This document shows positions 1 through 8,075 of a DNA stretch of 64,000 bases, in pieces; positions within the stretch are counted from its first letter, which is position 1, and each line of letters starts with the position of its first letter. The DNA is taken from contig JAOACP010000001.1 in NCBI GenBank assembly GCA_026417795.1, positions 39,069 to 103,068 of the forward strand, written 5' to 3'. Under the pieces are notes generated by a model. That model was not told the origin of the DNA and searched no databases. It was given only the letters and a program-made list of their open reading frames with translations. Origin of the DNA: Thermanaerothrix sp. GTDB taxonomy: Bacteria > Synergistota > Synergistia > Synergistales > Synergistaceae. The position numbers and the translations under genes were made by a program.

Positions 1-743
1 AATATGGATTGCAGGTATATCTGGGTTGAGAAGACCCCCACGATGAGCGCCGCGCATGCCCCCAGGTCCTTAAGGAACCCCCTGCCAAAGGGGTTGAGGT
101 AGGGCTGGAACGGGAGGGTAGAGGCGATCTTCAGCGGCGTCTCCCCGATGCTCATGGCCTTGAAGGCGCAAAGGCCCATCAATATGTAGAGCATGAGGAG
201 CTTTGCCTTTCCCAAGACTCCGTAGCTTTTAAGCCCCCCCGAGGCTATGAAGGCGAAAACCATGACCGCCATCAACCCAAGCGCCACGGGGGTCTTCACC
301 TTTGCCACCGTTTCTATGAGGGCCGCGCCGGACAAAAACTGGGCCACCACTGACAGGAACGTCCCCGCCAGGGAAGATATGAGCACCGTGGCCGCCACCT
401 TAGGCCCGAAGGCCTCCCGTATTATCTGGATTATGGTCTCCTTCCTGCCCCGCCTCAAGGGACCTGCCATGGTAAGGGCCAGCAAAAGACATCCTATCCC
501 AGCCCCCAGGGTGAACCAGATGGCCGATAGCCCCCACATGTAGGCCATCTGGGCGGTTCCTATGGTGGAGGCCCCTCCGACCAAGGCCCCAAGCAGAACC
601 CCAACCACCGACAAGGGGGATGACTTGCGGCCCGCCACGGTGAAATCCTCCGCCCCTTTGACGCCTCCCTTGGGCATGATCCCAAGCAGGGCGAACGAAA
701 GCAGCACCAGCGCGACTCCGAAAAAGAAAAGCATAGTCACCAT
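1..743 (-). CDS. Sodium:solute symporter family protein (partial, 3' end cut off)
   Basis: This is the N-terminal part, about 247 residues, of a polytopic transporter; the gene runs off the left edge. Several hydrophobic segments are visible, with short glycine-rich stretches such as GGASTIGTAQMAYMWGLSA that match the TM1-TM3 region of the SSS (sodium:solute symporter, LeuT-fold) family. The substrate cannot be read from this fragment. Two starts are possible: ATG at 743, four bases after a GAGGTG, or ATG at 734, about ten bases after GGTGAGG; the second has the better spacing. The gene is divergent from the binding-protein gene at 811, and a perfect palindrome lies between them. Family call is fairly sure, substrate unknown. 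Confidence 0.8.
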   Translation of the reverse strand, partial: MVTMLFFFGVALVLLSFALLGIMPKGGVKGAEDFTVAGRKSSPLSVVGVLLGALVGGASTIGTAQMAYMWGLSAIWFTLGAGIGCLLLALTMAGPLRRGRKETIIQIIREAFGPKVAATVLISSLAGTFLSVVAQFLSGAALIETVAKVKTPVALGLMAVMVFAFIASGGLKSYGVLGKAKLLMLYILMGLCAFKAMSIGETPLKIASTLPFQPYLNPFGRGFLKDLGACAALIVGVFSTQIYLQSI

Positions 744-753
744 ACCTCACCTC

Positions 754-772
754 ATGGGGTATCATACCCCAT
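754..772. promoter_or_regulatory. Perfect 9+9 base palindrome, likely operator
   Basis: ATGGGGTAT-C-ATACCCCAT is a perfect inverted repeat with a one-base centre, in the 67-base gap between the divergent symporter (743) and binding-protein (811) genes. It has no T-run on either side, so a terminator is unlikely. The shape suits a homodimeric repressor controlling one or both genes. The regulator is not identifiable here. Confidence 0.55.
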
Positions 773-810
773 GAACACCATATCGAAGCAAGGAATGGGG
801 AGATATTGCC

Positions 811-2034
811 ATGTTGCGGAACCTTTTGTCATTTAAAAGATTTTTAGCTTCCCTTGCTTTGATCCTCTTGGGGTTGGCAGCATCGACCTCCTCGTGCCTA
901 GGCGAGGACAGGGCGTCCCAGGGGGAAGAACTGTCATCCCTTAAGGAGGGCTGGGGGTGGCCCGTGGTGGTTATCCCCCCCGAAGGAGGGTGGGGGTCCC
1001 CGGAGGGGCAGTCGGTTAAATGGGCCTTAAGGACTGCGGAGATGGAGATCTCCAAGGTCCATGATGGAGTTCACGGCAGGGACGTGGTCTTCCTGTACCC
1101 GGACATATCTGGCCCGGAGGATGCGTTAAGACGCCTTAAGACCTGGCGGGCAATGAAGGCGGGGGTCATAGTATGCTTCGATCGAGGACCTGTCATGGAG
1201 GCTTTGGTCAAGGCATGCAGGGATGCAGGCCCTTCGGTTGTCCTGTCGGACGGCGAGGACCTCTCCCTCCGGGGGCCTTCCGGCAAGCCAAGTCCCTATC
1301 TTTTCGCCCTGGGGCTCTTCCGTAACTACAGGGCCAACGTGTTGTCCCAGCTGATGGCCAGGCGTTCCTTAAGGGGGGCTGTGATATCGGATAGGTACGA
1401 CCCCGCCATGGCTCAGGGAGCCCAGGTCACCCTTGCGCTGTTGTCGAAACGTCAGCCCGATGTAAGGCTCTTCTGGCTCATGGGATCTGGGGACGCGGGA
1501 TACAGGTACCGCCTGGCGGAGGCCTCCGCTGAGGGGGCAAAGGTGGTGGTAAGCTGGCTTGGCTCCATGGGCTCCCTTTCCCTTTGGAAGACCGCATATA
1601 CATACCGCATGCCCTTGGAGATCTGGCACGGCGCATATCCAGACCAGAAGCTCCTCAAAGAAGCTCAAGGGCTATTGTACGTGGACGCGGATCATCTGCT
1701 GAATCTTAGGGAAAAGGAGCTGCAGGGGATACGGTGGAACATAATAAGGACCGTAAAAAGGGACGTGTCCAATCTGGTCAGCGCCGCCAAGGCCTACGCC
1801 CTGGGGGTTTGGGTCATAAAGGCCTACGATGCCGCGGGTTCCGCTGATCCCGCCAAGCTGGCGGCCTTTCTAAGATCCGCCAGGGATATCCCCCTTGCGG
1901 GGGAGATGCTTAACATAAGCCCCATTACCCACAGGCCTATGAAGAGGTCCGTGGGGGTCATACGAGTTAAGGATAAGTCCCCCGTTTTGGAGGAGGTGGT
2001 TCAGGTAAGCTCTGGCTCCGTTTTGGAGAAGTGA
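811..2034 (+). CDS. Periplasmic substrate-binding protein, amino-acid/LIV-type fold
   Basis: The 407-residue product begins with a basic stretch and a hydrophobic signal segment (residues about 8-30) ending in a small-residue, Ser-rich region; the SSC at the end is not a clean lipobox, so it may be secreted rather than lipid-anchored. The mature part shows the alternating strand-helix pattern of type I periplasmic binding proteins (extracellular ligand-binding receptor family), for example LRGAVISDRYDPAMAQGAQV, like the 'V..D..yg.g.a' segment of that family. No ABC permease or ATPase genes lie nearby, so it may act as a sensor, with a distant transporter, or with the divergent symporter region. 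Start ATG follows GGGGAGAT. Function beyond ligand binding is not known. Confidence 0.7.
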   Translation: MLRNLLSFKRFLASLALILLGLAASTSSCLGEDRASQGEELSSLKEGWGWPVVVIPPEGGWGSPEGQSVKWALRTAEMEISKVHDGVHGRDVVFLYPDISGPEDALRRLKTWRAMKAGVIVCFDRGPVMEALVKACRDAGPSVVLSDGEDLSLRGPSGKPSPYLFALGLFRNYRANVLSQLMARRSLRGAVISDRYDPAMAQGAQVTLALLSKRQPDVRLFWLMGSGDAGYRYRLAEASAEGAKVVVSWLGSMGSLSLWKTAYTYRMPLEIWHGAYPDQKLLKEAQGLLYVDADHLLNLREKELQGIRWNIIRTVKRDVSNLVSAAKAYALGVWVIKAYDAAGSADPAKLAAFLRSARDIPLAGEMLNISPITHRPMKRSVGVIRVKDKSPVLEEVVQVSSGSVLEK

Positions 2035-2124
2035 TGCGCTTGTGTATCCTCGGATCTTTTGTTAATCTTTTCTCAAGTGTTTTTTGCTAACCGGGGATCA
2101 CTACTGGGAGGGAGTTGTTAGACG

Positions 2125-2487
2125 ATGAATCTTAGGGAGATAGTGGAAGCCATCGACGGTAGGGTGCTCTGCTGTGAGGATAAACTGGACGATGAGGTTC
2201 GCTCCGCCTACGCTTCGGATCTCATGAGCGACGTCCTTGCGTTCTGCACCCCTGGATCCATGCTGATAACCGGGTTGACCAACATCCAGATAGTAAGGAC
2301 CGCCCAGATGCTGGATCTGTCGTCCATCCTTTTCGTAAGGGGAAAGGCCCCCCAGGAGGACACGGTTAAGTTGGCTCAGGGGAGCGGGATACCCATAATA
2401 CTTTGCGGGCACAGCATGTACAAGGTGTGTGGAGAGCTGTACAAGATGGGGGTCCCCGCCTGCCATCTTCCCAGCGAGGGGGAATGA
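2125..2487 (+). CDS. DRTGG domain protein
   Basis: The 120-residue protein consists of a single DRTGG domain, with the family-typical segment YASDLMSDVLAF followed by a central hydrophobic strand and a GIPI stretch near the C terminus. DRTGG domains are thought to be regulatory and occur next to CBS domains, phosphotransacetylase and HPr kinase. In anaerobes, single DRTGG proteins are encoded with anti-sigma-like ATPases, Fe-S hydrogenase-like proteins and PHP proteins, as here (2125-5405). Start ATG follows GGGAGGGAG with an 11-base gap. It is six bases upstream of the ATPase gene, so the two are very likely co-transcribed. Molecular role unknown. Confidence 0.85.
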   Translation: MNLREIVEAIDGRVLCCEDKLDDEVRSAYASDLMSDVLAFCTPGSMLITGLTNIQIVRTAQMLDLSSILFVRGKAPQEDTVKLAQGSGIPIILCGHSMYKVCGELYKMGVPACHLPSEGE

Positions 2488-2493
2488 TGAGCG

Positions 2494-2922
2494 GTGGATG
2501 TGCCGGTCAGCTTGGAGTACAGGGTTGAGGGAGACGATTTCCTAGCCGCCGGGGAGGCGTCCAACAACATAAAGGAGACGTTGAAGATGCTTGGCGTTCC
2601 TTCTGCCATATGCAGGAGGGCCGCTGTGGTAACCTATGAGATGGAGATGAACCTGGTAATACACGCCGGCGGCGGAACCCTTAAGGCCATGATATACCCG
2701 GACAAGCTGGAGATCCTGGCGGTTGATCAGGGGCCTGGCATACCGGATGTGGAGAAGGCCCTTCAAGAGGGCTGGTCCACTGCCCCGGATCATATAAGGG
2801 AGATGGGGTTCGGTGCCGGCATGGGGTTGCCTAACATCCGAAAGAACTCCGATGAGTTCAGCATAGAAACCGAGGTTGGAAGGGGTACTTCGGTGAGGTC
2901 GGTGATAATATTCCCCTCCTAG
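2494..2922 (+). CDS. Anti-sigma-factor-type ATPase (HATPase_c, RsbW-like)
   Basis: This 142-residue protein is a stand-alone GHKL ATP-binding domain of the RsbW/SpoIIAB type. Visible motifs are the N box (YEMEMNLVIHA, near residues 48-58), the G1 box (DQGPGIP) and the G2 box (GFGAGMGL). It has no phosphoacceptor histidine domain, so it is not a complete sensor kinase; relatives phosphorylate serine on an antagonist protein or hold a partner. The start is GTG at 2494 after GAGGGGG. It sits in the DRTGG / Fe-S / PHP cluster and may respond to the redox state of the hydrogenase-like protein next door; that link is inference. Confidence 0.85.
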   Translation: MDVPVSLEYRVEGDDFLAAGEASNNIKETLKMLGVPSAICRRAAVVTYEMEMNLVIHAGGGTLKAMIYPDKLEILAVDQGPGIPDVEKALQEGWSTAPDHIREMGFGAGMGLPNIRKNSDEFSIETEVGRGTSVRSVIIFPS

Positions 2923-2960
2923 GGTGCAGGGGCTGCGGTCTACTATAGAAAGGCCAAGGG

Positions 2961-4274
2961 GTGGTCCTTTTGTCTCACAGCGTAAGGATATTCGAATCCG
3001 CATGCAAGGGGTGCGTAAATTGCCTTAAATCCTGTCCCACCGAGGCCATCAGGGTGGTGGACGGTTCCATAAGGATTCTGTCCGATCTCTGCATAGACTG
3101 CGGGGAGTGCCTTAGGACCTGCGGCAAAAAGGCCCTTGGCCTTGAGGAGGATGACTGGGACCTCATAAGATCCCACACCCCAGGGGTTTTGGCGGTGGAC
3201 CCAACGTTCTTCGCGCAGTTTGGGGCCTATTGGCACCCTTCCATGGTGATAGAGTGCCTTAGGGAGTGGGGCCTTGAGATGATAACCTCCCAGGCGCCGA
3301 AGGCCTTCGACCTGGCGGCCTATGCGGTGGCCTCCGCGGTGGACACCGCATCGAGGGAGCAGCTTCCACTCATATCAACATACTGCCCTTCGGTGGTAAG
3401 GCTCATCCAAGTTCGCTTTCCCGAGCTTTTGGGTAGACTGGTGCCGGTTCAAAACCCACTTGACATAATGGGGGACCTTTGGCGCCATGAGACCGGCAGG
3501 GACGACCCAATAACTCTGCTTTCCCCGTGTCCCTCGAAGATCACCCTGGTGAGGAATCCGGTGTCCCGTTCCTCCAGCCCCTTTCAGCACGTGGTTTCCG
3601 TGAGAAAGGTTACAAGGCAGCTCCTGGCGGCGGGTCCCCAGGTGGCGGACAACCTGCCGGATCCCGTTAACAAACGTTGGCTTAAATGGGCCCTGAGGGG
3701 AGGCGAGGCAAGGCACGTGAGGGCCTTTGCCTCCAAACCCATTGTCACGTTGGCGGTATCGGGGCTTAGAAATACCCTTGACCTCCTTCAGGACCTTGAA
3801 CTGGGACGCCTTGCGGGGGTGGACTTCGTGGAGTGCCGCATATGCGACCTGGGCTGCATAGGCGGCATCGCCAACGCAGAGTCCCGCTTCCTGGCGAGCC
3901 TCCGGCTGCAGCCCCTGCCGGCTCCATGGGAGATAGAAGCCGACGAAAGGGAAGAGCTGGCGGCGATGTACGAAAGTGGCATATGGGCATTGGAGAAGCC
4001 CGTGCCCCCCCGCCCACGGATCCCACTTTCTGAAAACCTGACGGAGGCCATGGCCAAGCTGAAGGAGATGAAGGCCATATACGCCGAACTTCCCCACATA
4101 GACTGCGGATCCTGCGGCAGGCCCTCGTGCAATGCCATGGCGGAGGATATAGTAAGGGGCGAGGGGGAGATTACGGACTGCATATTTAAGCTAAGAGACG
4201 AGATATCCGACCTTGCAAATCGAATAGTCCTTCTCTCCAAGAGCGTGCCTCATACGATGAAAGGAAGGAGCTGA
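2961..4274 (+). CDS. FeFe-hydrogenase-like Fe-S protein, probably a redox sensor
   Basis: The 437-residue protein has an N-terminal double 4Fe-4S ferredoxin domain (Cys15, 18, 21, 25 and Cys44, 47, 50, 54), a domain like the FeFe-hydrogenase large subunit, and a C-terminal Fe-S domain (Cys382, 385, 390, 407). All four residues that would hold the H-cluster seem present: STYCP (Cys142), SPCPSK (Cys190), and ECRICDLGCIGG (Cys295, Cys299). The position that in catalytic enzymes is the proton-relay cysteine (first Cys of TSCCP) is Tyr141, and the motif tryptophan and the L2 glutamate are missing. This fits a sensory rather than a hydrogen-producing protein. Start GTG follows AAGGG. It lies between anti-sigma-type ATPase and DRTGG genes. 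Confidence 0.85.
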   Translation: MVLLSHSVRIFESACKGCVNCLKSCPTEAIRVVDGSIRILSDLCIDCGECLRTCGKKALGLEEDDWDLIRSHTPGVLAVDPTFFAQFGAYWHPSMVIECLREWGLEMITSQAPKAFDLAAYAVASAVDTASREQLPLISTYCPSVVRLIQVRFPELLGRLVPVQNPLDIMGDLWRHETGRDDPITLLSPCPSKITLVRNPVSRSSSPFQHVVSVRKVTRQLLAAGPQVADNLPDPVNKRWLKWALRGGEARHVRAFASKPIVTLAVSGLRNTLDLLQDLELGRLAGVDFVECRICDLGCIGGIANAESRFLASLRLQPLPAPWEIEADEREELAAMYESGIWALEKPVPPRPRIPLSENLTEAMAKLKEMKAIYAELPHIDCGSCGRPSCNAMAEDIVRGEGEITDCIFKLRDEISDLANRIVLLSKSVPHTMKGRS

Positions 4275-4281
4275 TCCCCCC

Positions 4282-4617
4282 TTGAAGGTCAAGGATTTGG
4301 CAGCTGCCCTAGGGGGTACCGTATACTCTGAGGGGAATCAAGATGCGCAGGTGCTCCATGGGATAGTTGGAGACCTCCTGAGCCACGTCATGGGCACTGC
4401 CCCTGAATCCGCTGCTTGGGTAACAATCCAGACCCACGTCAACGTGGCGGCGGTGGCGGTGCTGAAGGATATGCCCATGGTGATACTGGCTTGCGGGAGA
4501 GAGCCTTCGCCGGACCTGGCGGACCGCTGCGCCAAGGAGGGCATATGCCTGGTTTCAACTCCGATGTCTGCCTTTGCGGTATGTTCCCTGCTGGGGTCCA
4601 TGGGGCTTAAGGGTTGA
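4282..4617 (+). CDS. DRTGG domain protein (second copy)
   Basis: A 111-residue single-domain DRTGG protein, related to the product at 2125 but closer to the family consensus (IVGDLLSHVMG, then AAWVTIQTHVNVAAVAVLKD). The start is TTG, eleven bases after GGAAGGAG that overlaps the end of the Fe-S gene. The stop overlaps the next gene's ATG (TGATG), so translation is probably coupled to the PHP protein. The order DRTGG, ATPase, Fe-S protein, DRTGG, PHP is a recurring module in anaerobes, usually next to electron-bifurcating hydrogenase genes; none follow here. Confidence 0.85.
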   Translation: MKVKDLAAALGGTVYSEGNQDAQVLHGIVGDLLSHVMGTAPESAAWVTIQTHVNVAAVAVLKDMPMVILACGREPSPDLADRCAKEGICLVSTPMSAFAVCSLLGSMGLKG

Positions 4618-5405
4618 TGAGGGTTTTCAACCTGGATCTTCACCTGCACTCAGTTCTGTCCCCCTGTGGCGACCTTGAGATGGGGTTAGGGGACATAGCC
4701 CGCAGGGCCATGGAGATTGGGCTTGACGGTCTGGCCCTTACGGATCACAACAGCTGTGCCAACGTAAGGGGCCTTCTGGACGCCGCGGATGCCCTTAATA
4801 CGCCTCTTTGGGTCATCCCTGGCTGTGAGGTGCAGACCGAGGAGGATATACACGTGGTGGCCCTGTTTGAGGGAGTTGATGCCGCCATGGACTTTCAGGA
4901 TTGGCTTTTTGAGCGTCTTGGTCCGGTGATGAACGATCCCGACGTGTTCGGTTACCAGTTGGTGGTGGACAAGGATGGGAACATACTCGATCAGGTTGAT
5001 AAACTCCTTGTGCAGGGAGTTTCCGCCGATGTTGATAGGGTGCTCCAAGAGATTCGAGCTCGTGACGGAATCTCAATCCTGTCGCACGTGGACAGGCCGT
5101 CCTTTTCATACACCGCCGTTTTGGGGCCCGTGCCGGAGGACCTGGACGTGGACGGCATAGAGATATCCTCAAGGGCATCGGAAGAGCAGGTTCGACAGTT
5201 GATGGCCTCCCTGCCCGCCGGCAGGTTCCCCTTCATAAGGTCATCCGACGCCCATAACCTTTCCCAGATGTCAATTGAAAGGTGTACCAAGTTCCTTTTG
5301 GAGAAGCCATCCTTTGATGAACTAAGACTGGCGTTTCGCGGCGAGGGCGGCAGAGGGATCGCCGAGCCATGGCCCTTTCCTCTAAGTTTGCTTGCTGGAG
5401 AGTGA
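4617..5405 (+). CDS. PHP-domain metal-dependent phosphoesterase
   Basis: This 262-residue protein carries the PHP metal-binding motifs in order: DLHLHS (His9, His11), LTDHN, PGCEVQT, LSHVDRP and SSDAH. PHP enzymes hydrolyse phosphoester bonds using two or three metal ions; the substrate of this branch is unknown. ATG 4617 is chosen because it overlaps the previous stop in TGATG; an in-frame TTG one codon earlier is less likely. It closes the DRTGG / Fe-S cluster, where it could remove a nucleotide or a phosphate linked to the signalling proteins (inference). The radA gene starts eleven bases after its stop. Confidence 0.9.
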   Translation: MRVFNLDLHLHSVLSPCGDLEMGLGDIARRAMEIGLDGLALTDHNSCANVRGLLDAADALNTPLWVIPGCEVQTEEDIHVVALFEGVDAAMDFQDWLFERLGPVMNDPDVFGYQLVVDKDGNILDQVDKLLVQGVSADVDRVLQEIRARDGISILSHVDRPSFSYTAVLGPVPEDLDVDGIEISSRASEEQVRQLMASLPAGRFPFIRSSDAHNLSQMSIERCTKFLLEKPSFDELRLAFRGEGGRGIAEPWPFPLSLLAGE

Positions 5406-5415
5406 TAGTTCAATA

Positions 5416-6783
5416 ATGCCTTCCAATCAATCTAAGCCCCATGGCTCGAAGATATCATCCCGCTATCGGTGCTCTTCCTGTGATTTCGTAAGCCTCACCA
5501 TGGTTGGGCGATGCCCGTCCTGTGGCGCCTGGGGCACCATGGAGAAGGAGGACGTCCTGCCGATATCATCCGCGGCGGCGGAAGGGCCCCCTCCCGAGGC
5601 GGTGACGTTGGATCAGGTGATTCCTGAAAAGAGGATATTAAGCGGCCTGGAGGATCTGGACCTGGTCCTTGGCGGCGGGTGGCTTCCCGGCGGGGTGGTG
5701 CTGCTGGGCGGCGAACCGGGGGTTGGCAAATCCACGCTGCTTCTTCAATCCTGCGCTTCCGTAGCTTCCTCCGGCAGGCGGGTTTTGTACGTCTCCGGCG
5801 AGGAGACCGCCTCCCAGATAGCCATGAGGGCAAGGCGCCTCGGGCTTAAGGGGTCCGAAAACCTCAAGATTCTGGTATGTCAGGATGTCCTAAGGGCGGT
5901 AGCGGCGGCGGAGGATTTTGGATGCCAGTTCTTCGTACTGGACAGCGTACAGGCCCTAAGGCACCCGGAGGCTACCGGTTGGCCCGGTTCCCCAAACCAG
6001 GTGAGGGCGGTTGCGGAGAACGTGATCGGATTTGCCAAGCACTCGATGGCATCGGCGGTGATGATAGGCCACATAACCAAACAGGGTGCCATAGCGGGCC
6101 CCAAGGCGCTGGAGCACCTGGTGGATGTGGTGCTCCTGTTCTTCGGGGAGAGGTCGTCTAGAAACAGGCTGCTTAGGGCGGAGAAAAATCGTTTTGGCAG
6201 CACCGACGAGCTAGGCATATTTGAGATGGGAGAAGGGGGCTTGCGGGCGGTGTTGGATCCCAGCGCCCTCTTCTGGGGCGACGAGGACGGGGTTTCGGGG
6301 GTTGCCATGGGGGTTCCCATGGAGGGCTCAAGGCCCATACTATCGGAGATTCAGGCCCTGGTCTCCCAGTCCCCCTTTCCCTACCCCAAGCGGGCCTCAA
6401 AGGGGGTTGAGCTCAACAGGCTTCAGCTCATGCTGGCGGTTATGGAGAGGCGTTGCGGCATCTCCTTAAGGTCCAGCGACGTTTACCTTAACGTGGCGGG
6501 GGGGCTTACCCTGCAGGATCCCGCCGTTGACCTGGCGGTTTTCATGTCCTTGGTAAGCGCCGCAAAGGACGCGCCCCTTGACCTTAGGACCTGTTTTATA
6601 GGCGAGGTTGGCCTTGCCGGTGAGGTAAGGCCTGTGCCGAGGCTGGCGAACAGGATCAGGGAGGCGGAGCGTTTCGGGTGCAGCCGATTTTTCGTAAGTT
6701 ACAAGGGAGCTCAGGAATTCAGGGTAGATGGTATCATACCCGTAAGGAACGTAAGGGAAGCGGTGGATCTGGTGTTTCGGTGA
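5416..6783 (+). CDS. radA: DNA repair protein RadA/Sms
   Basis: The 455-residue protein has the full RadA layout: an N-terminal zinc finger (Cys19, 22, 33, 36), a RecA-like core with Walker A GGEPGVGKST (residues 99-108), the RadA-specific KNRFGS motif (257-262), and a C-terminal Lon-protease-like domain without an obvious catalytic serine-lysine pair. RadA processes recombination intermediates and drives branch migration. ATG at 5416 is preferred; an in-frame TTG at 5392 lies inside the PHP gene and would add eight unlikely residues. Length agrees with the family (about 450-460). Confidence 0.97.
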   Translation: MPSNQSKPHGSKISSRYRCSSCDFVSLTMVGRCPSCGAWGTMEKEDVLPISSAAAEGPPPEAVTLDQVIPEKRILSGLEDLDLVLGGGWLPGGVVLLGGEPGVGKSTLLLQSCASVASSGRRVLYVSGEETASQIAMRARRLGLKGSENLKILVCQDVLRAVAAAEDFGCQFFVLDSVQALRHPEATGWPGSPNQVRAVAENVIGFAKHSMASAVMIGHITKQGAIAGPKALEHLVDVVLLFFGERSSRNRLLRAEKNRFGSTDELGIFEMGEGGLRAVLDPSALFWGDEDGVSGVAMGVPMEGSRPILSEIQALVSQSPFPYPKRASKGVELNRLQLMLAVMERRCGISLRSSDVYLNVAGGLTLQDPAVDLAVFMSLVSAAKDAPLDLRTCFIGEVGLAGEVRPVPRLANRIREAERFGCSRFFVSYKGAQEFRVDGIIPVRNVREAVDLVFR

Positions 6784-6844
6784 GGCGATATCAAATATCA
6801 TTTTTTCGCTGATAGGGGGAGTGCGGTTCTTGGAGGCATTGCCT

Positions 6845-7156
6845 ATGGGCTACCCTTGGTGGATGTGGCTTATCTTGGTTGGGGCGGTGGTTTTGGTGGC
6901 CATCCTTTCCGTAAGGGCCCTCCGTCAGAAGCCTTCCTTCGGCCTTGAGGGCATGGAGGGGGCTCAGGCGGTGGCCCTGACGGACCTTTCTCCCGGGGGC
7001 ACCGTGTTCTGCCACGGGGAGATTTGGAAGGCCCGGTCCCTGGCGGGAAGGTTACCAAAGGGGGCTTCAGTGGTGGTTGAGAGGGTCGATGGCCTGGTGC
7101 TTTTGGTGCGCCCCATTGAAGAAGAGGGGGCGGAGGAGGAGAGGAGGGGGATTTAA
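6845..7156 (+). CDS. NfeD-like small membrane protein
   Basis: About 103 residues: an N-terminal transmembrane helix (MWLILVGAVVLVAILSV) followed by a small beta-rich domain with the NfeD C-terminal pattern (GAQAVALTDLSPGGTVFCHG, then VVERVDGLVLLVRPI). ATG 6845 is chosen because TTGGAGGC sits eight bases upstream; a GTG at 6821 lacks a usable site. NfeD proteins pair with slipin/stomatin proteins, and indeed the slipin gene starts right at the stop codon (TAA then ATG). The pair probably forms a membrane-associated complex; this is the short form without the ClpP-like protease domain. Confidence 0.85.
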   Translation: MGYPWWMWLILVGAVVLVAILSVRALRQKPSFGLEGMEGAQAVALTDLSPGGTVFCHGEIWKARSLAGRLPKGASVVVERVDGLVLLVRPIEEEGAEEERRGI

Positions 7157-7933
7157 ATGTTTGATTTGTTGTGGTTTATCCTGGACATGGGTGGGAGCAT
7201 CTTTGGGCTGCTCTTCATCATTTTGGTTCTCACCTCCTCGATAAAGGTGGTGCCGGAGTATCAGCGGGCGGTGGTGTTCCGTCTTGGTCGGCTCATAAAG
7301 GCAAAGGGGCCGGGGCTGATCGTGGTCATCCCCTTCATAGACCGGGTGATGAAGGTGGACCTTAGGGTGGTAACCTTGGACGTCCCGGTTCAGGAGGTCA
7401 TAACCAAGGATAACGTCCCCATAAAGGTTAACGCGGTGGTCTACTTCCGGGTCATGGACCCCTCCCGCTCGGTGGTTGAGGTGGAGAACCACATAATGGC
7501 CACCAGCCAGCTCTCTCAGACGACCTTGCGGTCCGTGATAGGTAGGTCCGAGCTGGATGAGGTGCTTTCCGCCAGGGACAAGATCAACATGGAGCTGCAG
7601 CAGATAATAGACGAGAGGACCGATCCGTGGGGAATAAAAGTGAGTGCCGTTGAGGTTAAGGAACTGGAGCTCCCAGAGGGCATGAAGAGGGCCATGGCGC
7701 GCCAGGCGGAGGCGGAGAGGGAGCGCCGCGCCAAGGTGATAGCCGCGGAAGGTGAGCTCCAGGCCGCCAGGGCGCTCTCTGAGGCCGCAGGGGTCATGGA
7801 GAGCTCCCCCATAACGCTCCAGCTCAGGTACCTTCAGACCCTGAGGGAGGTGGCCAGCGAGAAGAACTCCACCACCCTGTTCCCCCTCCCCATCGACCTT
7901 ATAAGGCCTTTCCTGGAGAAGAAGGGGTCCTGA
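7157..7933 (+). CDS. Slipin (stomatin-like SPFH/band 7 membrane protein)
   Basis: The 258-residue protein has one N-terminal transmembrane helix (residues about 8-26) followed by an SPFH/band 7 domain: [31 protein letters not shown], then the helical region rich in Ala, Glu and Arg ([20 protein letters not shown]). Such proteins form ring-shaped oligomers in the membrane. The gene follows the NfeD-like gene with no gap, the usual bacterial arrangement. A strong terminator (7974-7999) closes the unit. No protease domain is seen in either partner. Confidence 0.93.
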   Translation: MFDLLWFILDMGGSIFGLLFIILVLTSSIKVVPEYQRAVVFRLGRLIKAKGPGLIVVIPFIDRVMKVDLRVVTLDVPVQEVITKDNVPIKVNAVVYFRVMDPSRSVVEVENHIMATSQLSQTTLRSVIGRSELDEVLSARDKINMELQQIIDERTDPWGIKVSAVEVKELELPEGMKRAMARQAEAERERRAKVIAAEGELQAARALSEAAGVMESSPITLQLRYLQTLREVASEKNSTTLFPLPIDLIRPFLEKKGS

Positions 7934-7973
7934 AGCCGAGAAGCAGCTTAAGAATCGCAGGTTTAGCCTGTCC

Positions 7974-7999
7974 CGGAGGGGCCTTAGCCCCTCCGTTTT
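7974..7999 (+). terminator. Rho-independent terminator after slipin gene
   Basis: CGGAGGGGC and GCCCCTCCG form a 9-base-pair GC-rich stem with a 4-base loop, followed directly by TTTT. It separates the slipin unit from leuS. Confidence 0.85.
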
Positions 8000-8075
8000 G
8001 CTATAGCCCCGTTGGGTGGTTATAATGTGGCCCATTACGGATGAAGCAAAGTCTACGGTCATGGAGGCGAGGGGT

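Noticed and set aside
2035..2124. TTGTTAA-like sequence as a Rex redox-regulator site before the DRTGG cluster
   Set aside because: The second half-site is absent, so it is not a convincing Rex operator.
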